Of a stretch of DNA of 50,745 bases, positions 16,527 through 24,186 are shown piece after piece. Source of the DNA: a virus. The stretch spans positions 1-50,745 of the IMG/VR virus record IMGVR_UViG_3300042965_000080; one strand, written 5' to 3'. Every line of letters starts with the position of its first letter. Positions within the stretch are counted from its first letter, which is position 1. The notes under the pieces are model-generated. The model was not told where the DNA came from, made no database searches, and was given only the letters and a program-made list of their open reading frames with translations. Position numbers and translations under genes: made by a program.

Positions 16527-17904
16527 CCCTGTATCCTTCCTGCAGGTATAGTTTTTTCCTTACCCTTGAATGTTTACTTGTCCATCTGCCTGTATCGATA
16601 AAATCATGAACCACTACTTCATCTTTGTTTGTGGACGGACGCATACCACGACCAACCCGCTGGATTGTTTTTATACCTGACTTACCAGCACTTGCAACTA
16701 CGATTGTCCGCAGGTCTGGTATGTCAATACCTTCCTCAAAAATCACTGATGCTATGAGTATGTCAAGGGTTCCTTTTGCCATTGCTCGTCTGAACCTATT
16801 ACGCACTTCTTGAAGAGTATTACCCCAGACAAATGGAACCTCAAGATTGAACTCTGAACGGAAGATTGATTGTAGTTTGTGTCCGTGGTCAATTTCCCTA
16901 ACAAATATGAGACACGGTTTCTTTGATTCTATTGCCAGTTTACAGACAAGCCTGTTTCTGACTATGTTGTTGACAATGTTGTGTTCATACTCTTTGTGAT
17001 ATGCACTGATACCGTTGACAACTGGTAAGTCATTACGCATAGTTATTGCGAGTGGGTTCAACCCTGGCACATTTGGAACTCTGTGAAATATAACCCTCGG
17101 CAATACCAGATACCCTTCCTTTGCTAATTCATCAGGTTTCACTCTTATAAGCACAGGACCTGTTGCACAGATGAGATATATTGACCGCTCATCACTCCTT
17201 GCCAGCGGTGTGCCAGACATACCAATGCGATAGTATGCATCAATACGCATCGCTGTTCTATAAAATACATCTGCAGGAACTAAATGACATTCGTCAAAAA
17301 ATACTGCCGACCATCCCTTATACCACTCCTTGTCCACTTTTGAGAATGTTTGTATAGTTGAAACCACTACATCATGTTTGAATTCTTTATACCCACCACC
17401 AACCCTCCCAACATCCTGCCCATACTTCCTGAACCGTTCATAGGTCTGATGCAACAGGTCCTTCCTATGAACTAAAAACAATTTTCTGCCTTCAATGAAT
17501 TGTGATACCGCACAGGCAATCTCTGTCTTGCCTGCACCTGTCGGTATCCAGAGAATACCTCGCTCTTTCTCAAGAACCTGCCGAACCGCTTCCTGCTGGT
17601 ATAGTCGCAACTGGACTGGGAAAGTCACATTCTCAACCCTTGCAGGCTTGCTTCTTATGTCCTGAACTACCACACCAGGAAAAGCACTCAACAACTTGTC
17701 CTTCAACCAGAACCATAGTCCCGCAGGGAATCGCTTGTGCCCCAACTGGAACAACCTGACCTTACCATCCCAGGAGCCTGTCCTATACGCTGTAGTGAAC
17801 TTCGCCTGCGGAGGTTCAAACGACAACAGGTTCCACAACCGCGCCTCATCATCCTCACTTGAACCTATCACATTAACCCATATATTGCTTACCTGAAACA
17901 GCAC
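16510..17904 (-). CDS. Superfamily 2 DNA helicase, UvsW/XPB-like
   Basis: 464 residues from a GTG with AAGGAGGTG upstream. The N-terminal about 80 residues match the small UvsW-type DNA-binding domain (FTTAYRTGSWDGKVRLFQLG). Motif I is LWIPTGAGKTEIACAVSQF, motif II VFFDECHLVPA, motif III MSGTPLARSDE, and motif VI IQRVGRGMRPSTNKDEV. UvsW-like helicases remodel forks and D-loops and shift phages from origin-dependent to recombination-dependent replication. It is the first gene leftward of the presumed origin, driven by early promoter copy 3. Confidence 0.88.
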   Translation of the reverse strand: MLFQVSNIWVNVIGSSEDDEARLWNLLSFEPPQAKFTTAYRTGSWDGKVRLFQLGHKRFPAGLWFWLKDKLLSAFPGVVVQDIRSKPARVENVTFPVQLRLYQQEAVRQVLEKERGILWIPTGAGKTEIACAVSQFIEGRKLFLVHRKDLLHQTYERFRKYGQDVGRVGGGYKEFKHDVVVSTIQTFSKVDKEWYKGWSAVFFDECHLVPADVFYRTAMRIDAYYRIGMSGTPLARSDERSIYLICATGPVLIRVKPDELAKEGYLVLPRVIFHRVPNVPGLNPLAITMRNDLPVVNGISAYHKEYEHNIVNNIVRNRLVCKLAIESKKPCLIFVREIDHGHKLQSIFRSEFNLEVPFVWGNTLQEVRNRFRRAMAKGTLDILIASVIFEEGIDIPDLRTIVVASAGKSGIKTIQRVGRGMRPSTNKDEVVVHDFIDTGRWTSKHSRVRKKLYLQEGYRVEEAD

Positions 17905-17945
17905 ACTATACTCACCTCCTTAACACAAAAAAGTATCTCGCTTTA

Positions 17946-17974
17946 TATATAAGAAACCCTGAATTAACTTTGAA
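17946..17974 (-). promoter_or_regulatory. Early-type promoter (family copy 3), leftward arm
   Basis: On the - strand: -35 TTCAAA, 17-nt spacer GTTAATTCAGGGTTTCT, -10 TATATA. It lies about 40 bp before the GTG of the UvsW-like helicase and should start the leftward replication operon. AAAGCGAGATACTTTTTTG separates the -10 from the AAGGAGGTG ribosome site. Confidence 0.75.
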
Positions 17975-18252
17975 CACCAGAAAACTTTAACTCACCTGAA
18001 ATCGCTTGTCAAGCAGTTGAATGCGCCTCACTCCCTTCACCTAACAAGAAACAAATGGGTCATTTCACCCAGAACCCCTGAAATTCGTTCAAAAATGCCC
18101 TTATTTTCAATTTTCTACCCTGACCCCCTATTTACCCCCTTGCCCCCTGTAAGAAAATCAAAAACAGCCCTATTTCCGTTTGAAATCCACCTATGTTTTT
18201 TGACTATCACTGACAGGGTTAAACCCGGTCAAACTTTGGCGGATAAAACTCT

Positions 18253-18278
18253 GGTGGGAGTCTGGGGTGGGAGTCTGG
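18253..18278 (+). repeat. 13-bp perfect tandem repeat
   Basis: GGTGGGAGTCTGG occurs twice in direct succession (18253-18265 and 18266-18278). G-rich on the + strand, unlike the AT-rich DNA to its right. Purpose unknown; a protein-binding iteron is possible. Confidence 0.7.
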
Positions 18279-18384
18279 TAGGTCGGCTTAACTTTGTTAG
18301 GCAGGCTGGGTGGAAGAACCCCCAGCAGGCACGCCTCACTAAAGTGATTCTTACCTAATTTTTTTAAAATTTAATTTATTAAAG

Positions 18385-18426
18385 AAAGTATTATGAATAA
18401 TACTTTAGTATTATGAATAATACTTT
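18385..18426. repeat. Tandem self-complementary 20-bp repeats in AT-rich DNA
   Basis: The 20-mer AGTATTATGAATAATACTTT is repeated exactly in tandem (18387-18406 and 18407-18426). Each unit is itself an inverted repeat (AGTATTAT / ATAATACT around GA); the left copy extends to AAAGTATTAT / ATAATACTTT. The preceding 18356-18384 is almost entirely A and T. This is a good candidate for a DNA unwinding element or operator pair. Confidence 0.85.
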
Positions 18427-18534
18427 CAGCGAAAAACGAAAAATCATCGTTAAGATTTGCCATCCTGCTTAATCCTGTTAAGCCCTCCTGCCAGTTTTGA
18501 CCCTTCCAGCATTGAGGAGCCTGCGGTTTTCCGA

Positions 18535-18564
18535 CCTTTTATATACTTATAAGTATATAAAAGG
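18535..18564. repeat. 30-bp perfect palindrome A
   Basis: A perfect two-fold symmetric sequence with no spacer: the left half is CCTTTTATATACTTA and the right half its exact complement. The outer ends CCTTTT/AAAAGG are the same as in palindrome B, 74 bp to the right, and the total length is identical. Likely a binding site for a dimeric or tetrameric protein, or a cruciform. Confidence 0.9.
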
Positions 18565-18608
18565 CGCAAACTCCTGCTTAATAAAATTAAGTTAACCATA
18601 AAATCCAA

Positions 18609-18638
18609 CCTTTTGTATTACTAAAGTAATACAAAAGG
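18609..18638. repeat. 30-bp palindrome B
   Basis: 14-bp perfect arms CCTTTTGTATTACT / AGTAATACAAAAGG around a 2-nt centre (AA), total 30 bp as in palindrome A. The arms differ from A in the inner part only. Neither is followed by a T-run, so a terminator is unlikely. Confidence 0.9.
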
Positions 18639-18677
18639 CAAGTTTTGAGTAGTTCTGTGGTTCAGGTTGTTTAGCAC

Positions 18678-18709
18678 TTTTCCACAGGGTTTTCCACAAC
18701 TTTTCCACA
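18678..18709 (+). other. Array of DnaA-box-like sites
   Basis: TTTTCCACA occurs three times in the same orientation at 18678-18686, 18690-18698 and 18701-18709, spaced 12 and 11 bp, about one helical turn. A related GTTTCCACA is at 18759-18767. The bacterial DnaA box consensus is TTATCCACA, and TTTTCCACA is a known functional variant. Close, same-strand spacing is typical of initiator assembly sites. Confidence 0.75.
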
Positions 18710-18799
18710 GTCACTGATGTAGAAGGAAGCAGGTAGGGTATCAGGTGTTGTGTTAAGGGTTTCCACAGGTGAAAAGTTTATGTTATCATGTATGTGGTG

Positions 18800-18828
18800 T
18801 TTAAAGTTAATAGTGGACTTCTTATAAA
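18800..18828 (+). promoter_or_regulatory. Early-type promoter (family copy 5), rightward arm
   Basis: -35 TTTAAA, 17-nt spacer GTTAATAGTGGACTTCT, -10 TATAAA on the + strand. The AGGAGGTGAAAC ribosome site and the MoxR ATG follow within 40 bp. It mirrors copy 3, so the two arms are driven by the same promoter type. Confidence 0.75.
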
Positions 18829-18867
18829 TATAAAAATGGCAAAAATAAAAAAAGTAGGAGGTGAAAC

Positions 18868-19869
18868 ATGAGGATACAAACACAGTTGATAGGTCGTGAG
18901 AGGGAATTCACCGCTCTGCTTGTCGCAGAGCGGCTGAGGGTTCCCATTCTCCTTGTAGGGGAGGTAGGGACAGGAAAAACCCAGTTGTTTCTTGACTATG
19001 CTTCCTCCAGAATCCTGGAGGAAGGAGACCCTGCTGGAAACGGCAAAATCTTTTTGAAACAATTGAGTTTTGATACAAGGGCGGAGGAAGTTCTGGGATG
19101 GATTTCAATTCCAGAGTTCAGGAAAGGAAAAGTGGTAAGAATTGGTGGAATTGCGGAAGCGGAGTATATCTTGTTAGACGAGATTGACAAAGCGAACTCC
19201 GCTGTCAGGAATTTGTTTCTTTCTGTATTGAGGGAAAGGAAGTTGTTTGATGGTGAGAAGGTAGTTCCGTGTAAGTGGAAGCTTCTTGTCGGAACTTCAA
19301 ATAGGAAGGAATTTGATGAAGACGATATGGCATTCATAGATAGGTTTGTGTTGAAGGTTACAATGACCAGGGTTGGATTACCACTTGCAGACCGTTTGTT
19401 AGAACTAAATGAGAACGAGAACGAAGTTGTGATTGAGGAATTGAGGAACTTTGAGCCTTCCATCAGGAGTATCAAGGAGAAGGTGAAGAACCTCCTTCCA
19501 GACATATACGAGAAGGTGTCTGACAGGACACTTACCTGGATAGTCTCTGTTGCATATGAATTTGCGAAGTTCTATGGTGAAAATAAAGGAATATTGTGTG
19601 CATTTGAGTATTGTGTTTCTCCTGAAGTTGCTGTGCAGTTATCAGAGCGGTTGATTACCAAACATCCATTGTTGAAGGAGGCTGAGCAGTTGGTCAAGGA
19701 TTATAAACAAGCGACTGAAGATGAGACAAGAGTTATGCTTGCAGGCAAGGCAGTAGAATTGGTAAAGCAGGCAAGAATGCTTGCAAAAGACGACCCGCAA
19801 ACGGCAAAGGAAGTTGTTACAATCTTGCGTCCAATAGTAGAAGGAGGGAGTAGCAATGAAGAAAATTGA
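18868..19869 (+). CDS. MoxR-type AAA+ ATPase
   Basis: 333 residues with GTAGGAGGTGAAAC before the ATG. Walker A LLVGEVGTGKTQLFLDYA, Walker B EYILLDEIDKANSAVRN, sensor 1 KLLVGTSNRKEF, and an Arg finger region in DDMAFIDRFVLKVTM. The layout matches MoxR/RavA ATPases, chaperone-like machines that work with a VWA-domain partner. The next gene encodes that partner and overlaps by 14 bp. It is the first gene of the rightward early operon. In cells such pairs load metals or remodel complexes; in a phage the target is unknown, perhaps a host complex or a replication factor. Confidence 0.85.
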   Translation: MRIQTQLIGREREFTALLVAERLRVPILLVGEVGTGKTQLFLDYASSRILEEGDPAGNGKIFLKQLSFDTRAEEVLGWISIPEFRKGKVVRIGGIAEAEYILLDEIDKANSAVRNLFLSVLRERKLFDGEKVVPCKWKLLVGTSNRKEFDEDDMAFIDRFVLKVTMTRVGLPLADRLLELNENENEVVIEELRNFEPSIRSIKEKVKNLLPDIYEKVSDRTLTWIVSVAYEFAKFYGENKGILCAFEYCVSPEVAVQLSERLITKHPLLKEAEQLVKDYKQATEDETRVMLAGKAVELVKQARMLAKDDPQTAKEVVTILRPIVEGGSSNEEN

Positions 19870-21373
19870 TGATAAGAGATTTGAGAAGCTGAAGAAGCAA
19901 AGTCTTGATATTGGGACTCACTACATAAGCGACGCAGTTTTGAAGTGGTTGTTCAAATTCACACCTTATAACTGGATTGAAGACCTTAAAGTTCTTTCAG
20001 ATGCAGAGAAGGTTTTTGAGGAGAGGGAGGGACGATATGTTCCATATAATCTTGTGAGGGATGTATATCGGTTTCTGTCTGGTAGGGTTGGAAAGGTGAG
20101 GGTTACCCCTGAGAATTACTGGGTTTATGAGCTGGTCATAAGTAATCCCCAGTTTAGGGAATTGTGCCAATTGACGGAGGGGAGGGATATTCCAGCAAAA
20201 ATAGTCATGCAGATGATTGTGGCGAAACTTGTGCTCTATGGAATTCTTAAACGAATGAAATCCCTTCCTTCACCAGCTCTTCAGAAAACAGAGGCTAAGA
20301 ATGTTCTTGGACTTGATTCAGATTTACCTGCCAGCAGCGAAGAGCAAAGACAAGACCCCAGTTCTGGTGAAGTTGAAACTGAAATGATGGACGACACTAA
20401 TGCATCTGCGGAAGGGAGTGAGAACATCCATAATGAAAATGAAGCATGTGCAGGTGATGGAACAGGAACTCATAATGGAAGTGAGAACAATGACACCACC
20501 TATGATTATAAGCATTCTCATTCTGATAATGGAATAAACAGCACAGGAACTAAGGAAGTTATGACTTTCATACCATTTGATAAAGACACCATGGAGAAAA
20601 TTGATGCAATATCAACCGAGGTGTCCAGAGTTTGTAAGGAGATGAAAGAGTTCGTGAAGAAGCATCTCGCATCTACACAAGGTGGGTTGTTTGGTGGTGT
20701 AAAAATGACCCGTCAAGCAGAGATAATTAAGGTTGATATACCGAGGAAATGTCTGAGAAAGATAAACAGGGTTGTCAGGAATGTGTATGGTGAATATCTG
20801 ACAGATGAATGGACAATAGTCAAATCACCAGTTCCAGACCCAGCTGACCCAGAATTGCTTGAAGAAGATTTGGCAAGCCTGAAAGTCTTGGAGGCAGGGT
20901 TTCTCGGGAGGGAAAGGAGGGCAAGGATGAAGTTGGATATCTATTTGGATGTCAGCGGCAGTATGAGTGATTTGTTTCATTACTATGCGAGGGAAAGAAA
21001 GGAAGTTATGAAGGTAGACATAGCATTCAGTATCCTAAAGGCACTTTTGAACCTCGGTATGAAGATTGACAAGTTGTTCTTATTCAACACAAAGGTGTGG
21101 GAGGAGAGGTTAGAAGATGCAATCAAGTATTATCCCACTGGAGGCACCGCATTTCTGAAAGTTGCACAGAAAATAAAGGAACGAAGGCGTCCCTCTCTTG
21201 TGATATCAGATATGGAAGCGGGTGAAGGCAACATTACCGCACAGGACAGGAAATGGTTGCGGTTCATAAAGCCGAATGCATACTATATTGGGATAATAAC
21301 ATCAAGATTTCCAGACTGGATAGGGGAATATTTCAAATGCATTTACAAGATTGAAGCAGAAAAGGAGGATTGA
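19856..21373 (+). CDS. VWA-domain protein, MoxR partner (CoxE/ViaA-like)
   Basis: 505 residues with GAAGGAGGGAGTAGCA before the ATG. N-terminal 140 residues are helical; a long low-complexity linker (about 140-235, Ser/Asn/Glu/Thr-rich) follows, then a helical segment. The VWA domain starts near 360: KLDIYLDVSGSMSD is the MIDAS DxSxS, TGGTAF supplies the MIDAS Thr, and VISDMEAGEGN the Asp. The fold binds metal and protein ligands. The pairing with a MoxR ATPase is as in bacterial RavA-ViaA and related sets. The disordered linker is long for this family. Confidence 0.8.
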   Translation: MKKIDDKRFEKLKKQSLDIGTHYISDAVLKWLFKFTPYNWIEDLKVLSDAEKVFEEREGRYVPYNLVRDVYRFLSGRVGKVRVTPENYWVYELVISNPQFRELCQLTEGRDIPAKIVMQMIVAKLVLYGILKRMKSLPSPALQKTEAKNVLGLDSDLPASSEEQRQDPSSGEVETEMMDDTNASAEGSENIHNENEACAGDGTGTHNGSENNDTTYDYKHSHSDNGINSTGTKEVMTFIPFDKDTMEKIDAISTEVSRVCKEMKEFVKKHLASTQGGLFGGVKMTRQAEIIKVDIPRKCLRKINRVVRNVYGEYLTDEWTIVKSPVPDPADPELLEEDLASLKVLEAGFLGRERRARMKLDIYLDVSGSMSDLFHYYARERKEVMKVDIAFSILKALLNLGMKIDKLFLFNTKVWEERLEDAIKYYPTGGTAFLKVAQKIKERRRPSLVISDMEAGEGNITAQDRKWLRFIKPNAYYIGIITSRFPDWIGEYFKCIYKIEAEKED

Positions 21374-21374
21374 A

Positions 21375-21599
21375 ATGGGTGGAATAACAGTGATGGTGAA
21401 AAAGTTTAGGTCAAAGTGTAGTATATGCAGAGACACCGCATATTACTGCACCAGACAGATAATTCACGGGATACCGAGGTATAGGTTCTATTGTGAGAAC
21501 CACATGAAAGAGGCGATGGAGAAAGGATTACCAAAGGGCACTTTTCTATATCATATCAAGTATGAAGGTGAAAATGATAATGAAGGAGGTGAGCCATGA
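21375..21599 (+). CDS. Small zinc-binding protein
   Basis: 74 residues from the ATG preceded by AAAGGAGGATTGAA; a longer frame begins inside the VWA gene. CSICRDTAYYC and later YRFYCENHMKEAM give a Cys/Cys/Cys...Cys/His pattern that could bind one zinc ion. The rest is short and basic. No family is recognised. It is part of a run of small early genes between the VWA protein and the clamp. Confidence 0.6.
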   Translation: MGGITVMVKKFRSKCSICRDTAYYCTRQIIHGIPRYRFYCENHMKEAMEKGLPKGTFLYHIKYEGENDNEGGEP

Positions 21600-21802
21600 A
21601 GTATTATAGTGGATGGGATTGGTTTGAAGACAGGTTCATTCCGCAGACCTGGCGAGGGTTGGTGTGGTTAATCCGTGTGGTATGCACAATCGGGTTAATC
21701 ACTTCAAAAGGGCAAGTCGCGAAGGTTCTTATATACCTGGTTGGACTACTCAGTTTCATACTCATTCCCGCGGATATGAACAAACTTGAGAATAAAAGAT
21801 AG
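21596..21802 (+). CDS. Small membrane protein
   Basis: 68 residues with GAAGGAGGTGAGCC before the ATG; its start overlaps the previous stop (ATGA). Two hydrophobic segments, about 20-37 (GLVWLIRVVCTIGLITS) and 42-60 (VAKVLIYLVGLLSFILIP), suggest two membrane passes. Early membrane peptides of this kind often interfere with the host or exclude other phages, but nothing here shows which. Confidence 0.6.
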   Translation: MKYYSGWDWFEDRFIPQTWRGLVWLIRVVCTIGLITSKGQVAKVLIYLVGLLSFILIPADMNKLENKR

Positions 21803-21813
21803 GGGGTGATACA

Positions 21814-23193
21814 ATGGCAAAGAAAAAGAAACAAGAGAAGACATCAGGAATAGAAGCAAAGGCAAAGGGGAAGGTGTTTAGGGTTCCACCAGCACATCTT
21901 CAGTTTGGACTTTCACTTCTTCTTTCAGTAGAAGGTAAGAAGCCAGTCGGCGGTATAATCTCAATGGGATATAAAAGCGGTGAAGGATTGTTTATTCAGT
22001 CGGACATATTCCGAATTTTGTTTCCAACTGACAGACAAGAGCAGGATTGGGAATTGAAGATGGAGGCAACTGACAATACAATCAAAGCCCTGTCTGCCCT
22101 GGCTAAACTGATAGGTAATGTGGAGATAGCACCTGATGTTGAGTTCTGGCAAGAGGGCGAAAAGTTGAAAGTTAAAGTAGGCAAAACAAATTCTACACTC
22201 AATGTCGGTTTTCCAAATTATGAAGTGTCAAGTTCATGTTTATCAGTGAAGGGTCTGCCCTCTATACTTGAATTCCCTACCCGAGACATGTTGCTTGACC
22301 CACTTGAAGGCCTCGCATGTGTTCCGCAGATGAAAGAATTTGATAAAAGCGGTATTCTGGTTAGAAGTGACGGTCATGCGATTGAGGTGTTATCAACTGA
22401 TGGTCGGCAACTATACCGATGTCTCATTCCAGTAGAAGACACAATCCTTGTGAAAGAGAGTGTCAAATTCTGGACACTTCCACAGGAAGTTAGCAAACTC
22501 GTCAAGGTTATGAGGGAGTTCCCAAAGGGCAGTAAGGTTGTTGTTCGCAAACATGAAGGTAACTGGGCTGTAGAGATAGTTGCACCTGTTTATGAAGCCA
22601 CCTTGCTGGTGAGGGCTCAGGAAGGTGAACCACCGGACTTTGACAGGGTTATAAAAGATGTGGGCAATCGGGTGAAGGCAAAGGTTAGTTTGAGTGGTGA
22701 CGGGTTTACCCTATTCAAGGATGGTATGAGGATATTACAGAAATCTCTACCCAGGACGGGGGCAGTTTACATTGAGTTCAGCGAAGATGGCGGATATCTC
22801 AAGACATATTCAGATGAGGTCAATAGTGAAACTGAAGGTGAGTATACGATAGAGCCAGAATACCTACCAGGTCTACCGCGCATGGGAGTTGGTGGTTGGT
22901 GGAATGGCAAAGCGATTTACGAGTTTGTCAAGCAGGTTGACCATCTTGACATAGAGTTTTCATCATACATGCAAGTTCCAGTTGCATGGGATGTTGAGGG
23001 CATGGGTATCTTGAAATTGAGCAGTGAAAAGGAGAATGGTGGCAAGATGGAGTTGTATATTGCACCATACCGAATTGACCCTCTTCCTGATACCGGAGCC
23101 TATCCAGTGAGTGTTGAAAGAAACTCTGAGATGGAGGAAAATGTAGAACAGGAGGTTGAAGATGAAGGAGAAGTTGAAAATTCAAACGATTGA
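21814..23193 (+). CDS. DnaN-like sliding clamp candidate
   Basis: 459 residues with AGGGGGTGATACA before the ATG. Beta-rich throughout. Residues about 180-200 read ILVRSDGHAIEVLSTDGRQL, like the ATDG(H/Y)RLA loop of the beta clamp. The last third (TGAVYIEFSEDGGYLKTYSD; WWNGKAIYEFVKQVDHLDIE; MELYIAPYRI) parallels the third clamp domain with its FNGKYLLDAL... and ...VMPVR strands. A clamp would tether the family A polymerase. It is longer than bacterial DnaN (about 370), with a basic N-terminal tail and acidic C-terminal tail. The match is by pattern, so moderate confidence. Confidence 0.6.
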   Translation: MAKKKKQEKTSGIEAKAKGKVFRVPPAHLQFGLSLLLSVEGKKPVGGIISMGYKSGEGLFIQSDIFRILFPTDRQEQDWELKMEATDNTIKALSALAKLIGNVEIAPDVEFWQEGEKLKVKVGKTNSTLNVGFPNYEVSSSCLSVKGLPSILEFPTRDMLLDPLEGLACVPQMKEFDKSGILVRSDGHAIEVLSTDGRQLYRCLIPVEDTILVKESVKFWTLPQEVSKLVKVMREFPKGSKVVVRKHEGNWAVEIVAPVYEATLLVRAQEGEPPDFDRVIKDVGNRVKAKVSLSGDGFTLFKDGMRILQKSLPRTGAVYIEFSEDGGYLKTYSDEVNSETEGEYTIEPEYLPGLPRMGVGGWWNGKAIYEFVKQVDHLDIEFSSYMQVPVAWDVEGMGILKLSSEKENGGKMELYIAPYRIDPLPDTGAYPVSVERNSEMEENVEQEVEDEGEVENSND

Positions 23194-23632
23194 TGACCTC
23201 AAAGCAGAGGTTGAGAGTGTGCTGTATGCAGTGCAAACGAATTATGAACGGGGCGGGTTTCTTGTGCCAGTTGTGTTTATGTATAAACTCTCCGATGTTG
23301 GTGAGGTAGAAGAGGTGCGGATACTTGGATTACCAGGACTAAAAATATCAGGTATCCTTGCCCAGGCAATCATCAGGAAGACAATTGAAAAGTATGATGT
23401 TGACCTCATCATAGAAGTTTCAGAGGCGACAATGCGTAATTTAGTGGATAACACTGCGGTTGATGTTATTCTTTTCTATGCAGAAGGTAAGAGGTTCAAA
23501 CCAATGGTAATGTCAGTGGAAGTGAATGAGAAGGAAAAGAAAGTGCTGGTAGAAACAAAGAGATGGACAGATGAGGTCCTGGATGGAGACCTTGTATTAG
23601 GTTTATACACAGGAGCATTGACTGATGCCTGA
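23162..23632 (+). CDS. Unrecognised alpha/beta protein
   Basis: 156 residues from the ATG preceded by AGGAGGTTGAAG, inside the end of the clamp gene (32-bp overlap). Alternating strands and helices (VPVVFMYKLSD, IIRKTIEKYDVDLIIEVSEA, VDVILFYAEGKRFKPMVMSV) suggest a compact fold. No catalytic or metal motif is visible. The coupling to the clamp gene suggests early expression. Function unknown. Confidence 0.6.
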   Translation: MKEKLKIQTIDDLKAEVESVLYAVQTNYERGGFLVPVVFMYKLSDVGEVEEVRILGLPGLKISGILAQAIIRKTIEKYDVDLIIEVSEATMRNLVDNTAVDVILFYAEGKRFKPMVMSVEVNEKEKKVLVETKRWTDEVLDGDLVLGLYTGALTDA

Positions 23633-23849
23633 TGGAAGGGTAGCAAAGGTATATAGGGCAATGTGTGAGTGTGGTAATAAGATTGAAATTAAGTTTGAGA
23701 AGAATGTGCTGGAAGAAAGAGCGAAGTATCTGGTCAAATACAGGCTTGCGAGGACACCATTCGGGTATCCACCAACCTGTCCAACCTGCAATAAGGCAAT
23801 GAAGGAGGAGTGGGAGTTTGAAGGTGAGAATGAAATGAAGGAGGTGTAA
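23625..23849 (+). CDS. Small zinc-ribbon protein
   Basis: 74 residues overlapping the previous gene by 8 bp. MCECGNKIEIKFE and CPTCNKAMKEEWEF provide a CxC and a CxxC pair about 40 residues apart, a plausible zinc ribbon. Similar proteins act as transcription or DNA-binding accessories; no specific function is visible. The next gene follows after one base. Confidence 0.6.
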   Translation: MPDGRVAKVYRAMCECGNKIEIKFEKNVLEERAKYLVKYRLARTPFGYPPTCPTCNKAMKEEWEFEGENEMKEV

Positions 23850-23850
23850 T

Positions 23851-24186
23851 ATGAAGGTAAAGACAAAAATGAAAGTGAAGGTAGAGGTAATGAGTTATAA
23901 GGAGGCGTATAACAGATTTAGAATGCCGCCTGAGAGACCAGTTCTGCAATTATGGAGTTATGACACAAAAGGTAATGCAGAGTTGATACTCAGTAAAAGG
24001 GCAGATGAAGTTCCGTTGATTTGTGATAGTTGTAATCACCTGTTCATTGAGGGTGATACCTGCTACCACATAGAGGATTACAGCAGGTTGTATTGTCAGA
24101 AATGCTGGAATACAATACGGAAGGAATGGGATGAAGAAGGGTTTGGATATGAGGTAGTTGAACCAGGGAGGAAGGCAAAACAATGA
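23851..24186 (+). CDS. Zinc-finger (treble-clef/LIM-like) small protein
   Basis: 111 residues with AAGGAGGTGTAAT before the ATG. CDSCNHLFIEGDTCYHIE then YCQKCWNTIRK gives two CxxC pairs plus an internal Cys and His, the pattern of a treble-clef zinc finger of the kind found in LIM and phage host-takeover proteins. The N-terminus is Lys/Val-rich. Function unknown; part of the early small-gene run. Confidence 0.6.
   Translation: MKVKTKMKVKVEVMSYKEAYNRFRMPPERPVLQLWSYDTKGNAELILSKRADEVPLICDSCNHLFIEGDTCYHIEDYSRLYCQKCWNTIRKEWDEEGFGYEVVEPGRKAKQ

Larger units (their letters stand above)
17975..18867. other. Candidate replication origin region (non-coding, divergent)
   Basis: About 890 bp without a convincing gene between the leftward and rightward replication operons. 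It holds, left to right: a 13-bp G-rich tandem repeat (18253), an AT-rich stretch with tandem self-complementary repeats (18356-18426), two related 30-bp palindromes (18535 and 18609), three evenly spaced TTTTCCACA sites (18678-18709) plus GTTTCCACA (18759), and the rightward promoter (18800). This arrangement matches an origin that uses the host initiator DnaA. The phage polymerase, helicase and primase genes flank it to the left and the clamp gene lies to the right. A 113-residue open frame at 18017-18358 has no ribosome site or recognisable features. Confidence 0.65.

Noticed and set aside
18017-18358. 113-codon + strand open frame in the origin region
   Set aside because: No ribosome binding site, composition unlike the genes, and Pro/Leu-rich sequence without a recognisable motif; the region has origin features instead.
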